DNA of 64,000 nucleotides from Margaritifera margaritifera (lineage: Eukaryota; Mollusca; Bivalvia; Unionida; Margaritiferidae): contig JAQPZY010001471.1 of NCBI GenBank assembly GCA_029931535.1, positions 62,001 to 126,000 of the forward strand, in the 5' to 3' direction. The translations under genes and the position numbers were made by a program. Of this stretch, positions 40,201 to 53,100 are shown one piece after another. The notes below the pieces were generated by a model, which was not told where the DNA came from, made no database searches, and saw nothing but the letters and a program-made list of their open reading frames with translations. Every line of letters begins with the position of its first letter. The first letter of the stretch is position 1.

Positions 40201-43200
40201 ATTATACTATACTTTGTATTCACTCGTAGATATTCCAGAACAAAACAATAGGGGAATGTTTGAGTGCACATTTCAAAGACACTACCATCCATCACATTTT
40301 TATTGGATGAGTCAACATAAAAAACTTAGAACACTTTGGATTACCCCCACCTCAGTCTCATTCTTAGTCATACAGCACTCCCTCACTATAAGGTCCTTCA
40401 TTATAACACAGTTCCTGTTATAAGGTATTGTCATGGATCCCATTTCATAAAGTGGTAGTAAATTTATTTATTATATACTTCATTATAAGGTAGTCTCACT
40501 ATAAAGCAGTATATTCTATGACTCCCATGAGTGGTATTATAATGAGGGAATACTGTATGCATCATGTACTCATTATAAGGTGGTCTCACAATAAAGTGGT
40601 ATACTCGATGACTCCCGTGAACAGCATTATAATGAGGGAATACTGTGTGCATCATGTACTTCATTATAAGATGGTCTCACTATAAAGTAGTATATTCTAT
40701 GGCTCCAATGAATGGTATTATATAGAGGGAGTACTTTACTAAGTGCCTTCAACTTGCCCACTCATACCTTTATTTCTTAAACAACACTGATTTCAAATGC
40801 CTCCTGAGATAAATAGACTTGGTTAAGCATATATACTCAAAACTTGTGCAAATTCATGAAAACTTTATGATGCTGCCATGGCCGTATGTAGTAAAACCTA
40901 TTTCAAAAAGTGTCGTACCTTGAATTAGCCGTATGGACATTTACCTTCCTAAAATCACGTATGTCCCTCGACATTTGACAGATCCCCATATACCGTATGT
41001 ACAGTCTCATACCAACGTCAAACTGCATAGACCCAGATCTGCCATCACATATTGTGCCGGCCGATCTTGGTCTATGCAGTTTGTAAGAACTAATCAGTAG
41101 AACAAACAACATAGACCCTGATCTGCCAGTGCATTATGTGATGGCAGATCAGTGTCCATGTTGTTTGCATTTGGACCTGGCTTATACGTGAGTATCGACG
41201 GTATTGATAATTATAAGAGACAGAGGTACACAAAATGTCCTTTGATAGATTAATGTAGGTACACCACTGTACATAGTATGGGAAGTGCAGTTAGATATGC
41301 ATGTGATTTCAAACTAGGCTAAAATTAGTTACTTTAGTATTAATGTCATCTAATTAGATTAGAATTGTATTAGATATACATGCTGAAATAATAAAATATT
41401 TTGTTTCTTGTCTTAGGTATGAACAAAATACTTTTTAAAATTTTGTAGGGACCTGAAGTAAGCATTGAGGAACCAGACATAAACCTGGGTTTGATTCGGC
41501 TTGGGGAGCAAGTGTCAAGGGAGATAACTTTGTGTAACATAGCTCAGATGATATCTAAATGGATTATCCGTGAAAGTCCAGAGCTGTCAACCTCAGAGGA
41601 TCCCATGGTTTGTATTTTTTTAAGGTTCATTTCTCTTGGTGACATGGATGGAACATTATCAGTGCAACAGAAAGATATTTTGGGTCATTAGCAGGAAATG
41701 CAAAGTTTTTAAAAGAGTTGAATATAAAGATTTCTGTCTTTTGAGAAGATTAACATTATCCCAGGAGTTTCTTAAATTCCAAAATCAGATGATCTAAAGA
41801 TGTTGATTAAATCTCAGGCTACAATGTTTACCAAACTTTCTAAACTGTTATAAGGTATAAAATATCCGAAACGATGCCATTTATCTGAAATAATTAGAAA
41901 CTCAACCTTTCCCCTATCTACCTGTTAGGCTTACTGAACAGCTGACTGCTATTATAATGTGTATGCCTTACCTCACTTAACTTGAGATTCTTTCAGTTGC
42001 TGTATGTCATTTAATCCTTTTTATGACAGGATTCAGTATTTAAGATATGTCTTTTTTGAATATATCCAACAATTTAGGTAAAACACTCCTAGGATCATCA
42101 TGATATTGTTTACTACTGCTGCATACATGTACATGTTGAAACAAATAGATAATGCAACTAGACGTACTGTGTGGACATGCACATGGGATGCTTTTGTATG
42201 ATTTACAATGACAAAGAAACTGTACTGTGGCTTAAAACTTGAAACAGTGTTTCTTTAAAATACAAGGTTACTGATCAAAGGTTCTGTTAGCAAACATGTT
42301 TTTCAAAGCTAAATAGTGTAGTTTAAATAACATTTTATGAGCATTATCAGTGAAATCAATCTGATTTGTAATGTTCTGTAATGTGTGCTACAACCGATTC
42401 TTGTCAACTTTGGCTTTTTCATTGAGATACCATATTTCATGTGAAAATCATGCATACTGTATGAAAAAATTCCACTAAACAGCCATCTGAACCCATTTCA
42501 GACAGGGTGTGATTCCAGTCGTACTTTATCTTTTCAGATGGGATATGATTCTGGTCGTATGTTCACTTCATTCCATCCACCACTTTGCAGAAGTGTGCAT
42601 TTAACTGTGTAATACATCATTATTTTATGTGTACTCTTTTGAAAAGAAGGAAATGAAAATAGGAGGTACACATATGTGATGACAGCATGAGTTTAAAAAA
42701 CATCATAAAGTGGTAAAAATTTGATTTAAACATTGAGTTTTAACGTGCAGAGATCAAAATGTAGTCAGTACTGAAGAAGCAAATGATGGCATTGATGTGC
42801 TTGCAGAATTAGTTGAAAATATAGACAGTTTCATGTGGAAAATTTACATTTAAGGCATTGGGGATCATTATCTTTACTTCATCAAAATGAACAGAGTTGA
42901 TAACAACTGGTTATTTGAAAATTTGATTTCAAACATGAGTTTTAACGTGCGGAGATCAACATGGCAGACAGCACTGAAGTGGCAAGTGATGACAGTGATG
43001 TGGATGCTGATTTTGATGAAAATATAGACAATTTTGTGGGGAAAATTTACATTTTAGGCAGTGCAGATTGTGGTCTTGACTTTGACCAAACGAACAGAGA
43101 TGATGATTACTGGTTAGTAGAAAATTTAATTTAAAAACTGAATTTTAACGTGCAGCAATCAAAATGACTGAAGCGGCAAGTGATGGCAGTGATGTGGATG

Positions 43201-46200
43201 CCAATTTTGATGAAAATATAGACAATTTTGGAAGGGAAATTGATATTTTAGGCAGTGGGAATCGTGATATTGACTACATCAAAATGAACTGAGCGGATGC
43301 TAACTAGTTAATTGGTAGTTTTGACTCAGATATTGATGAAGACTCTGGTGCTTTTCAAGCTAACTGGACATTTTGAGAATTTCACTGCTCATAAACTTTG
43401 CCCATATACTGATGTTGGATGTGTGCATCTTTACTGCATTCCTGGAAATGGACCAAAATAAACCCAACAAACTTGGATATTTTACATTAGAATTTATTTT
43501 GGAATAAAAATACTGAACCAAAATGAAAAGCTTTGTTGACTTTCTAGTAAGAATCTTTTCTGCTTACTCGCCAATTCTCATTTGAGTATATTTAATAAAA
43601 TTGTAATAACCTTTGACATTCTTTATGGATTTTTATTATTTTTTCACCTTCTTAAAAGATGTAAATTTCTGCACGTTCATACCCTTACATATAGGAAGTA
43701 AAATGAATATTGCAGATAGAAATATTGCATTGAAAGAAAGTTATAAAAAAAATGTAAAGCATGCTTTTTAGTTTACTTAACTTTACTTTCAGCTGAAATT
43801 TTTACATCTGAAAATTTTCTGTGAAAAATATATGACTTTAAAGAAATGTTATGTTTTTTAAAATGGTATACAACTTTGAAAAATTATTTGAAAAACTTGT
43901 CCTCTAAAGCCAGACTGACCAACGTCACTGCATTCTCTCATGCTGATATACCAATGATCGAACAAATTTCCATTTCTACAAAACTGCCTGTATGATTCAA
44001 CTTCAGTATGAAAAGGGTTAAGCAGAGATGTGAAAATATATCATTTATTTGGAATGGGTAGTTGTGTCACTCACAGCCATATGCATTTTTGTTTACTCAT
44101 CTACTAATTTTGTAAACGTTGACAGGCAGTAAACTAAACTAAAATGTTCATATGTGTAAACATTGCAGCCTTAATTAAATCCAATATTCAGAGCAACAAA
44201 TTCCATTTTCAATGACTATTAATAAATATTTCCTTTTGATGGCATGATATAAATACAATCATTGGATCAATGGATGTCACATCATTTCATAATGACAGAA
44301 ATAAAACATTATAATTAGTTCAGAATTTAAATTTTCAAAGATTCAGCAATGCATACATTTAATTGCTTGAAAAAAATTACCAGTTACATGGAACTTATTA
44401 TTTGCAGGCTGAGAGTGACTTTAAATTTGAGCCTGCTGAGGGAGAGCTGAAGCCTTTAGAGAGAAAGAAGATCATGATGACATTCAAACCCACTTTGGTC
44501 AAGTCTGTGAAAACTGTCGTGGAAGTCAGTGTGGAGGATGGAAATGAATGGTACGTTATAGCAATGAGGCCACCTAAATAAGACATGATCAGTTTTATTT
44601 TCAGTTTGTGAATTTAAGTTCACTAGTCACTCTCTTCACAACCAATGCTAAGAAACATACAACATATTCATAAACATTTTGTATTCTTTATACAGTGTAG
44701 TAATTTGCAACAAAGAACTATTAATTTTGAATGGAAGTACCATATTCAAGGTAATACTTGTACTATGCACTTAAAAACTTATTATTTGGGTAGCTTTTTT
44801 TTGGTTAAAGATCAACATCATAAGTATGCATCAATGATGATATTATCAACATTGTCCCTATTATGTGTATGTACATACCGTATATACTCGCATATAAGCT
44901 GCGTCAAAATGCAAACAACATAGACCCTGATCTGCTGTCACATAATGTGCTGGCAGATCAGAGTCTATGTTGTTTGTTCTACTGATTAGTCCTTGCAAAC
45001 TGCATAGACCCAGATCTGCCGGGGCATTATGCGATGGCAGATCTGGGTCTATGAAGTTTGCAGTTGGTATGGGCATATATGCAAGTATAGATGGTACTAT
45101 AGTTTGTGCCCATTCAAATCTGCAGCATATTTTAGGATTTAAACAAATACAGAACAAGAAATAACCATGACCAAGCTTTAAAGAAAAAGTAGCTCTAAAT
45201 GACCACTGGATATTGAGTACAAGGTCCTTCAGTTTTTCCTTCTAGATAAAATAGATTTGAATGCAAAAGTTTTAGTGCTGAATTGACATTGAAATGACAG
45301 AATATAGACTAGTTTATAGAAATTTGAGAGTGTAAATCAATAGATAATGATGCATCACAACTAGTCTAAACTTAAGTTGTCTTCCTTCCTGATTCAACAC
45401 TAAAACTTATGTTGAAGACCTCCAGCTTCATCTGCTATTATAATTTCAATGACATTAATTGAAATACAAAGTGATAATAATGGGCAACAGAGACCATAAA
45501 GGTTAGTCATATTTTTGTCTTATTATCTAGTTTTATTTTCTTTAAAGTGCTCAAATATGCTGTATATCTGTTAAGGCATATACTGTAGAAGAGTTAGCTA
45601 CCTTTATGTTGAGAGCTTTTCACTTTGGAGGTTCAGTCTCTATCCTGATATGGTTGTGCCCAATAAAACTTGTTAGATCCTTTCTTGAAACTGATTTAGC
45701 CCATAAAGATAAGTTGCAGCAGGATAACAGGCATGTGGGATGTGTGTAGATTCTAAGAAAATAAGGATGTTCCAGGCAGATTTTAGCAGCAGCTTTCCTC
45801 TCACATGCATGATTTTTCAAAAAAAAAGGTGTTTATTAAAGCATGTGTCAATATTACACCAAATATGGTATGTATTTTAATAATTGATTTCTAAGTCTTG
45901 TGCTTGAGACATTTATGACATTCACATATCTGTCAACTTTGTAGACAGTTGTGGAGGGGTCACTGTCACATGGGGGATTTTGTAGTCAAAATGGGGATCA
46001 TTGAACATAGCCCAAGGCAATGGAAATATACAAAATTAAAAGGTGTGAATTAATTGTAATAATTGGAACTAATAGCCCTTTTGTTTTTTGAGATTTTTAA
46101 ATTGAATGGAAAAATAGTGACATTATTTATTGATTTAAATACCAAAATAACACTGTTCTGACCCTTACACAATAAATGTTTACCAAAACTATTACAGCAT

Positions 46201-47090
46201 GCCAAGTGTTTTTATGACTATAACTCTATTAATGCTGTTGTGTGGTGCTTCTGTTTCTGTATTTGTGTAAAAAATTTAATTTGATTTTATTTCATTTTTT
46301 TTATAGACACTGCTCACAATCTAGTCCAAATACAATTCATCACATATTATTTCTAGATTTCTTTCTTTGATTTTAATTTTCCAGTGTTCCAAATAAGTGC
46401 TCCTAACTATAATCTACCAGTTACTTCCACTGAACATTTTTTCTTGTTTGCCAATGGGATATCATTTCAGCTGTTGTACATTCTACTGGATAACTTGTGC
46501 AATTAAACCTGTTTATCGCTTGTTTATATCTTCCAGACGGCAGTAATAAGCTCTAAAACTTTCCCAAATTAGGATATTTCTTCCATGGAGACTATTGTAG
46601 AAGTGTTTGAAAATATTCCCTCCTCCTATCCCACTTCCCCCCACCTCCCCCAGTTTGTCATGGATGTATTTTTGAGGAATTTGTGTATTGCAAACTTGGT
46701 CATTGAGGGGGTTGGGTGGAAGGTCAGAAATGTGTTTTATCATGTGACACACCTTGACTTGGCAGGTATGGATCTTTAAGATAGGTATTACTTAGTTATA
46801 TGTAAAAAAAATTTTTACTGACTATTCTCTTATTTTTCGTGGGATTTCCGATTGAATATTGGTACTATGGAGGACTCTGTAAAGTCATAGTTTTAACTAT
46901 TGATATTTCACTTATTTTTTCAGCCATATAGGAGTATATGGTGAGGTTCAAACTCCACAGGTTTGTTTCATGAATTGTGAACTCAGTATGCCAGAGGTCT
47001 ACAAGGATGTTCCCAGGGTCACAATAGCCAAGCTACTTAACCAGACACTTCTGCTCACTAAATATGAGTTTGGACAGGTAGGTCAGTTAG

Positions 47091-47149
<59 letters not shown>

Positions 47150-50100
47150 GTGAAAACAGCAATGATATTGGTGGTGTTGATGATGGTGATGATGACAACA
47201 GTGATGTTGACAATGATGATGAAAATGAAGACAGTAATGATAATGAAGAATGATGATGATGGTGGTAGTGGTAGTGGTTGTGAAGAAGAAAAAAAAGATG
47301 ATGATGATGATGATTATGGCAGCTGAAGTGATAGGACTAATAGTTCCATTCAGCATATGCTCCAATTAAAGATTTTAAGTGGTGACTCCTTGAATTACAG
47401 TGTATCTTTTAAGTGGACCATAGAAGATTGTCATGATTTAATCAATCAAAATCTTGAGGCAAGCATTTAAGAAACTAAGTATTGTTTTTATGTAGGTTGA
47501 GGGAGATGATACAGAAGACTGCTACATTGATATTGCCCAGAGGAAAGGGACTCTCAACCCCCATGAGGAGAGACAGATAACCATTCACTTTACAAGCAAA
47601 AGAGTGGTATGTAGCAAACAGTTCCCATGCAGGGTTCAAATGAACCTGCTTTTGCAAGTATAATCAAGTATTTGGTACCATGGCCAGAATATAGGAAGTA
47701 AACTAGTGGATTACATGACCAAGTCCTAAGTCGACCCCCCCCCCCCCCCACCACCACCATCTCGCCCCACCCCACCCCATCAGTAAGTTGGTACAAGTTT
47801 CTTGTCCTCATCTGTATAACAAAGAATCTGGTCTTTTTACCATATTTCTCATTATCCATGACCTTTGACACAGGTAGCAAACAGAAACTTGGGATGGCTC
47901 ATATACTACTTGCTACTGCTAATTTTGAACATTGCCTTAATTCCTACTCGGCCTTTGTAATATTTCTAAACTTTTTATGTGATGGACATTTGTTTTAGTT
48001 GGATTATATTATCATCAAGTAGACATAAGATAATAGGTATAGGATGTATCTTCAAGTATATGGTTTATTTTGCTGCTAATTTATAAATCTGGTATCTATC
48101 CGTCCATCAACAAATACTTGTTGCCACACAAGAGGCCATATTTCTGATCCTAATTTGATCAAACTTGGGATATAGGCTTATGTTGTCAAGATATTAGATG
48201 AGTTCAATAATGAGTGAGATCCACTCATATTATTGAGGTGTTCTTGCATCTGATTGGCTGAGCTTACATGGTGCATTCAACCTTGAAAAATCCTTGAATT
48301 TGAGGACTTGTTTTGAAAATTCCCTGAATTTTCAAAGAGTAGGTTTTATTCTTAAAAGTACTTGAATTTGTTGAAAAACTCCTTGAATTGTTCCCCAAAC
48401 TCCTTGAATTTATCTGAGGGAATACAAAATGTTAATACTTAATCAAATATATCACTTTTTAAATAAGGAAATTTTGTTGTAAACATATTTTATAAAAATA
48501 ATTAATAAATAAATAAGTAAAATTTGATAAAATTGGGTGGATCAAATGACACATAACATGGGTTGTTACCAGATGGAGTAGCACCCTTTGCTATAGTGGC
48601 ATGCTGATTATTATTATTATTATTTGTTTCTTTTCTACTTTTGTATCCATTTATGCAGTGATAAACAAAGTAACATATGGAGGATGTTCAGTTTCCATAA
48701 GAAAAAATACTCCTTGAAAACTTTTAGAAAGTCCTTGAAAACTCCATGAAAAGTCTTTGAAAAACAACTCTCAAGGGCTGTACAAACCATGGTTTGTTAC
48801 CACTCTGGAGGCTATATTTCTGGTCTGATTTTGATCTGACTTGGAATGTAAGTTTATATCATCAACAGCTCAGACAGGTTTGATAATGAGTGAGATCCTT
48901 GCATATTAATGAGGTCACCTTGCATCTGATTGCCTGAACTTGCTACCACTCAATAGATTTTGATAAAACTTGGTAAATAGGTTTATATCATCAAGATCTT
49001 GGATGAGTTTGATTGTGAGCTAGAGCTATGCATATTAATTATGCCTTTATCTTTGGAAATAGTGTTTTTCAGATTGTAGTCAAATAGGTCAAATCTACAT
49101 GATACAAAAGGTTGGAAGATAATTTACATCGGGTAATGTTCTTACAGTAGTACATAAACCTTCTTAGTGAAATGGTCAACTGTTAAGTTATGTAAGCCAG
49201 GTAAACAATATCAAGCCCACTTGGGCCTCTTTTTTTCATGTACTTTTAGGGTGAATTTTCAGAGCTGCGAATCCCATGCTATGTAGAGGGGCTGGACAAA
49301 CCCCTGTATTTGTCCTTGTTCTGTGATGTCAAGGGTCTGGGAGTCTCCTACTCAGTGTCACGAGATGGAACCCAGGCAAGGTTTGTGCACCTATCCATAT
49401 AATTTCAACATATATGATACATCACTTTGACTTACATTATGATATACCGGTAATACTATTTTTTTTCTTCTTCATAAATTAAAGAGCCAAGGTCAGAGGT
49501 TATTCAAGATAAAACTATCTCCACTAAGGAGGGATTTTGGCAATTCAAGTTGAAGTTAGCATTTATGTACAGGTGTATGTTTACCATGCTGTTATTGTAA
49601 TGTATGCATTATTTTGTGCATTCTTAATTTTGTGGATCAACTTGAATAAACACCTGGTTAAACATAATTTATCTGTGTGTTATGTTTTTGTGTTCATGGT
49701 TGCATGTGTTTCTTTAATGTAACATAAAGCTACACTTGAGTCAATTAGGGTCATGTAAATTAAACAGTCATGCTATAAATTCTCATATTACATGGATTTA
49801 ATTTCAGCAAAAGTACACCAGCGGGAATGCCAGTAAAACTTTATTATGGAGATGTAGATATTGGTGTTATATCCAGACTGTACCTTCACATCAGGAATGA
49901 GTCTGCCATTTCTGCTCCGTTCTCTGTGACCTTGAAGAATTTCTTCACAAAACCACCCACACCACCCTCAAAAGATGCCAATCAAAGAGATACAATAAGG
50001 TAATCATAATCATTTGCAATATGAACAAAAAATACTGGCTATTGATCATATATATGATATTATCCATGTACCAGACTATGAAGTCTGACAAAATATTCAG

Positions 50101-53100
50101 AGATTTCAGTATCATACTTTTTGGTGGAGTTTTTGTTTTTGGAATTTTACACAGTGATGTCTCTAGCCTGTTTAAGAGGGTGCTGCACTGTGCCCACTTT
50201 TGTATGCATCCTGCCCTCACTGGGATGTGCCTCTCCCTCCTTAGGGGATGCTCTGCCTTAATTCAGGGACTGAATAAAAAAATTAATTAATTTTTTTTTC
50301 AAATGTCTGTGGGTTCAGTTACATGACAACATATGACTGTGTGTGTGTGTGTGTTTAACTGTTACCAGTGATAATGCATTTTATAAACCTTTTCCTAATC
50401 CGGGTTCTATCACTGAATAATAGTAATTGCCATGTAATACCAACATAACCCATAGGCGAAGTCTTAATGTCTACTCAATAAGACATAATCCTTTTGATGT
50501 TCAACCGCATTCTTTCAGCAGGTACTGATATAATTACATGCCTTCTTAACAATTACTAAATAAGACTACTCTTTTGTGTACACATGATAGATATTTTCAT
50601 AAGTTTTAGCTTTTTCTTAAGTCATCGGCCATCACTGGGTGTTATTAACATTTAACTAACACGTGCTCAATGAAACAATTTACTTTTATATATCTGCAAC
50701 ATCCATCTATCTTTCGACTTTTCCATCTCTGAAATCATTCCTCATGATCTCCGAATTGTTTGTCTCTGAATTGTCCATTCTCCGGAATGTCCGTCTTCGA
50801 ATTGTCCCCTCTCTGAATTGTCCGCTCTGAATTGTCTGTCTCTGAATTGCCCTAGAATCATTCATACAGCAAAATTGTACAGTTGCATTTTGGGCATCAA
50901 CTTTGCATCATTAGGACCCCACATCAAGATGTGGGAGCCTTAGAGTAATCACCCTTTCTGTCTTTCTGTCTATCCATTCATACTTCTTGTAACCACCATA
51001 ACTCTGCAACCCTTGCATGTAAATGGATGTCATTTGGTAGATGAGTTGCATATTATATGTAGATGTGCCTTTTAAAGGTTTCATCTTTTCTGACTGAGTT
51101 ATTGCCATTAGTTATAAATCTCCACTGCAGCAAGCAGATCCTTGAAGCCAGCATAGCCCAGGAACCATTGAACATATTCTTTTGCAGTTTGATTGTACAT
51201 TGTCTCATAGACCTAGATGTGCCTTTTATGGGTTTTGTCTCGTCAACTCCATTTTGGATAGAGTTATCACCTGTGACAATTAACTTCATATCTTCATTTG
51301 GGATGTTGCTTGTAACTGGCATAGCTCAAGAACAATCCAAAATATTCTGATGCAATTTGGTATGAAGATTGTCTTGTGGACTTACATGTACCTTTTATGG
51401 GTTTTGTCTCTTCTAATCCATTTGGACAGAGTTATGGCATTTGTTGAGCAAATTCTTCTCTTCATATGGGAACTTGGAATGTTGTTTGCAATCAGCACAG
51501 CTCAAGAACCATTCAATATATCCTGATAGAGTTTGATAAGAACATCGTCTCTTACACACAAAGATGCCTTTTATGGGTTTTGTCTCATTTAGAAGAGTTA
51601 TGGCCCCTGATTGCCCATCCTGCTGATTTTGGTTTCCACATCATAATTTTACTAAGGAAAAATGGATTTCAAAGAAATTTGAATTGCACCTTTATATTGA
51701 TGAGACCTTGAATGAGTTGAATTTCCAGGTTTCCACATTATCATTTAGAGGAGTTATGGCCCCTGAATGGCCATTCTCCTAATTTTGGTTTCATAATACA
51801 AGTTTCTCTGTTTAAGGCCCTGTCAAGAAAATTGTAGTAAGCCTGGCCATTTGCAATGCACCCATCAGTAATAGCTATAACTGTCCCGTATTTTTCACTT
51901 TCAGTGGAAATATTGTCTTGAATGCAGCAGTGGAGTACATAAAATGCCCTCTCTTGTAGAGAGGGTGTCATCAGAAGAGACTTCACCATGTTTAAAATGC
52001 CCTGACAGGCAACCAGCATTCTGCCCTAATTAGTGATCTGAGGTCGACACTGTTCACTTTAAAAAGACATGAATAAGTTGCAGATTGCATGATGTTTGCA
52101 AACCAAATCTTTTTGGGGGGTAAATTTACAACATCCTTGACTATAGGTAGCTACAGAAATATACTGGATGGAGAATGTTTCACCTAGTATGACTTTTATA
52201 TGTCTACATTTTATGATTTTCAGTGTAAGAAGAACTATACTGGGGAAGACCCCAAATCTTGCTGATCCCCTGGCTAAAACTGCATCCAAGGCACAAGCAG
52301 GTAAGTAAAATTTTTATTTTTAATCTTCTCAAAACATTTCTTTGATCATGATTATATTAAGCATCATACATTATACAGATTGTACAAAAAAATATATTTA
52401 TATGTATATTATATTAAATATGCATACCTGTATAACCAGTATAGTGTGTACACTCACTACTGTTTTGAAAGTTTTATTTTTTAAATAAATGGCACAATGA
52501 CAGATTTTCTCAGAAGAGGGTCCCCAGTATATACAGCCTCACTTTGAAGCCTTTCATTTTAGATGGTTCCTGTTATTAGGCAAGTCCCCTGTGTATTACA
52601 ACTTTTCAATATGTGTTTATTATAATAAGCTCCACAACGATCAACATTTTGATGTTTGTGCCATTTCAGTTTATATTTTTTTTAAATCCCAAGTATACCT
52701 AAGTCTGTTTCTCTCTCTATGTCTCTATCTCTCTTTCTCTTCCATGTAATTGATATTTCACAAAGTTAATATTTTTTTCTGCCAGATTGCCACTTTTCGG
52801 TTATAAAGACATAAATAATTTGTTTGGTTGTTTTTGGGGTGTGTTTTTTATTGCTCAAAGCTCACAGAACCTATAGATATTATATAACTCCTAAATTGTG
52901 AAAATTTCATATGAAATGGGTGCTCATGTAAGATGCTGTATTTCCAGACTTGTGTCAGGCCATGTTAACTCAGGGACAGGGGGTTGCCTTTGTCCCTGTG
53001 CCAGCCAATGGGATTATGATCCCCTTTGGGGAGGAGATCATTGAAATAACTACCTACAGTGATATGTGGGGAGAGTACTTTGATGAGGTCATATGCAAGG

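Larger units (their letters stand above)
38636..41448. other. Intron 13 contents
   Basis: 38636-39294, 39906-40375 and 41204-41448 are plain. The rest is two tandem arrays and one MITE. Confidence 0.65.
41608..44407. other. Intron 14 contents
   Basis: Plain AT-rich sequence at 41608-42714 and 43316-44407, around the ~200-bp triplication at 42715-43315. Confidence 0.6.
50000..52223. other. Intron 19 contents
   Basis: 50000-50715 is plain apart from a short (GT)n run near 50338. Then comes a CTGAATTGTC array and a core-repeat array up to 52025. Confidence 0.65.

Noticed and set aside
46970..47365. ORFs with long runs of methionine or histidine
   Set aside because: Only the beginning is DLEC1 exon 16; the rest is the ATG/GAT microsatellite after the donor.
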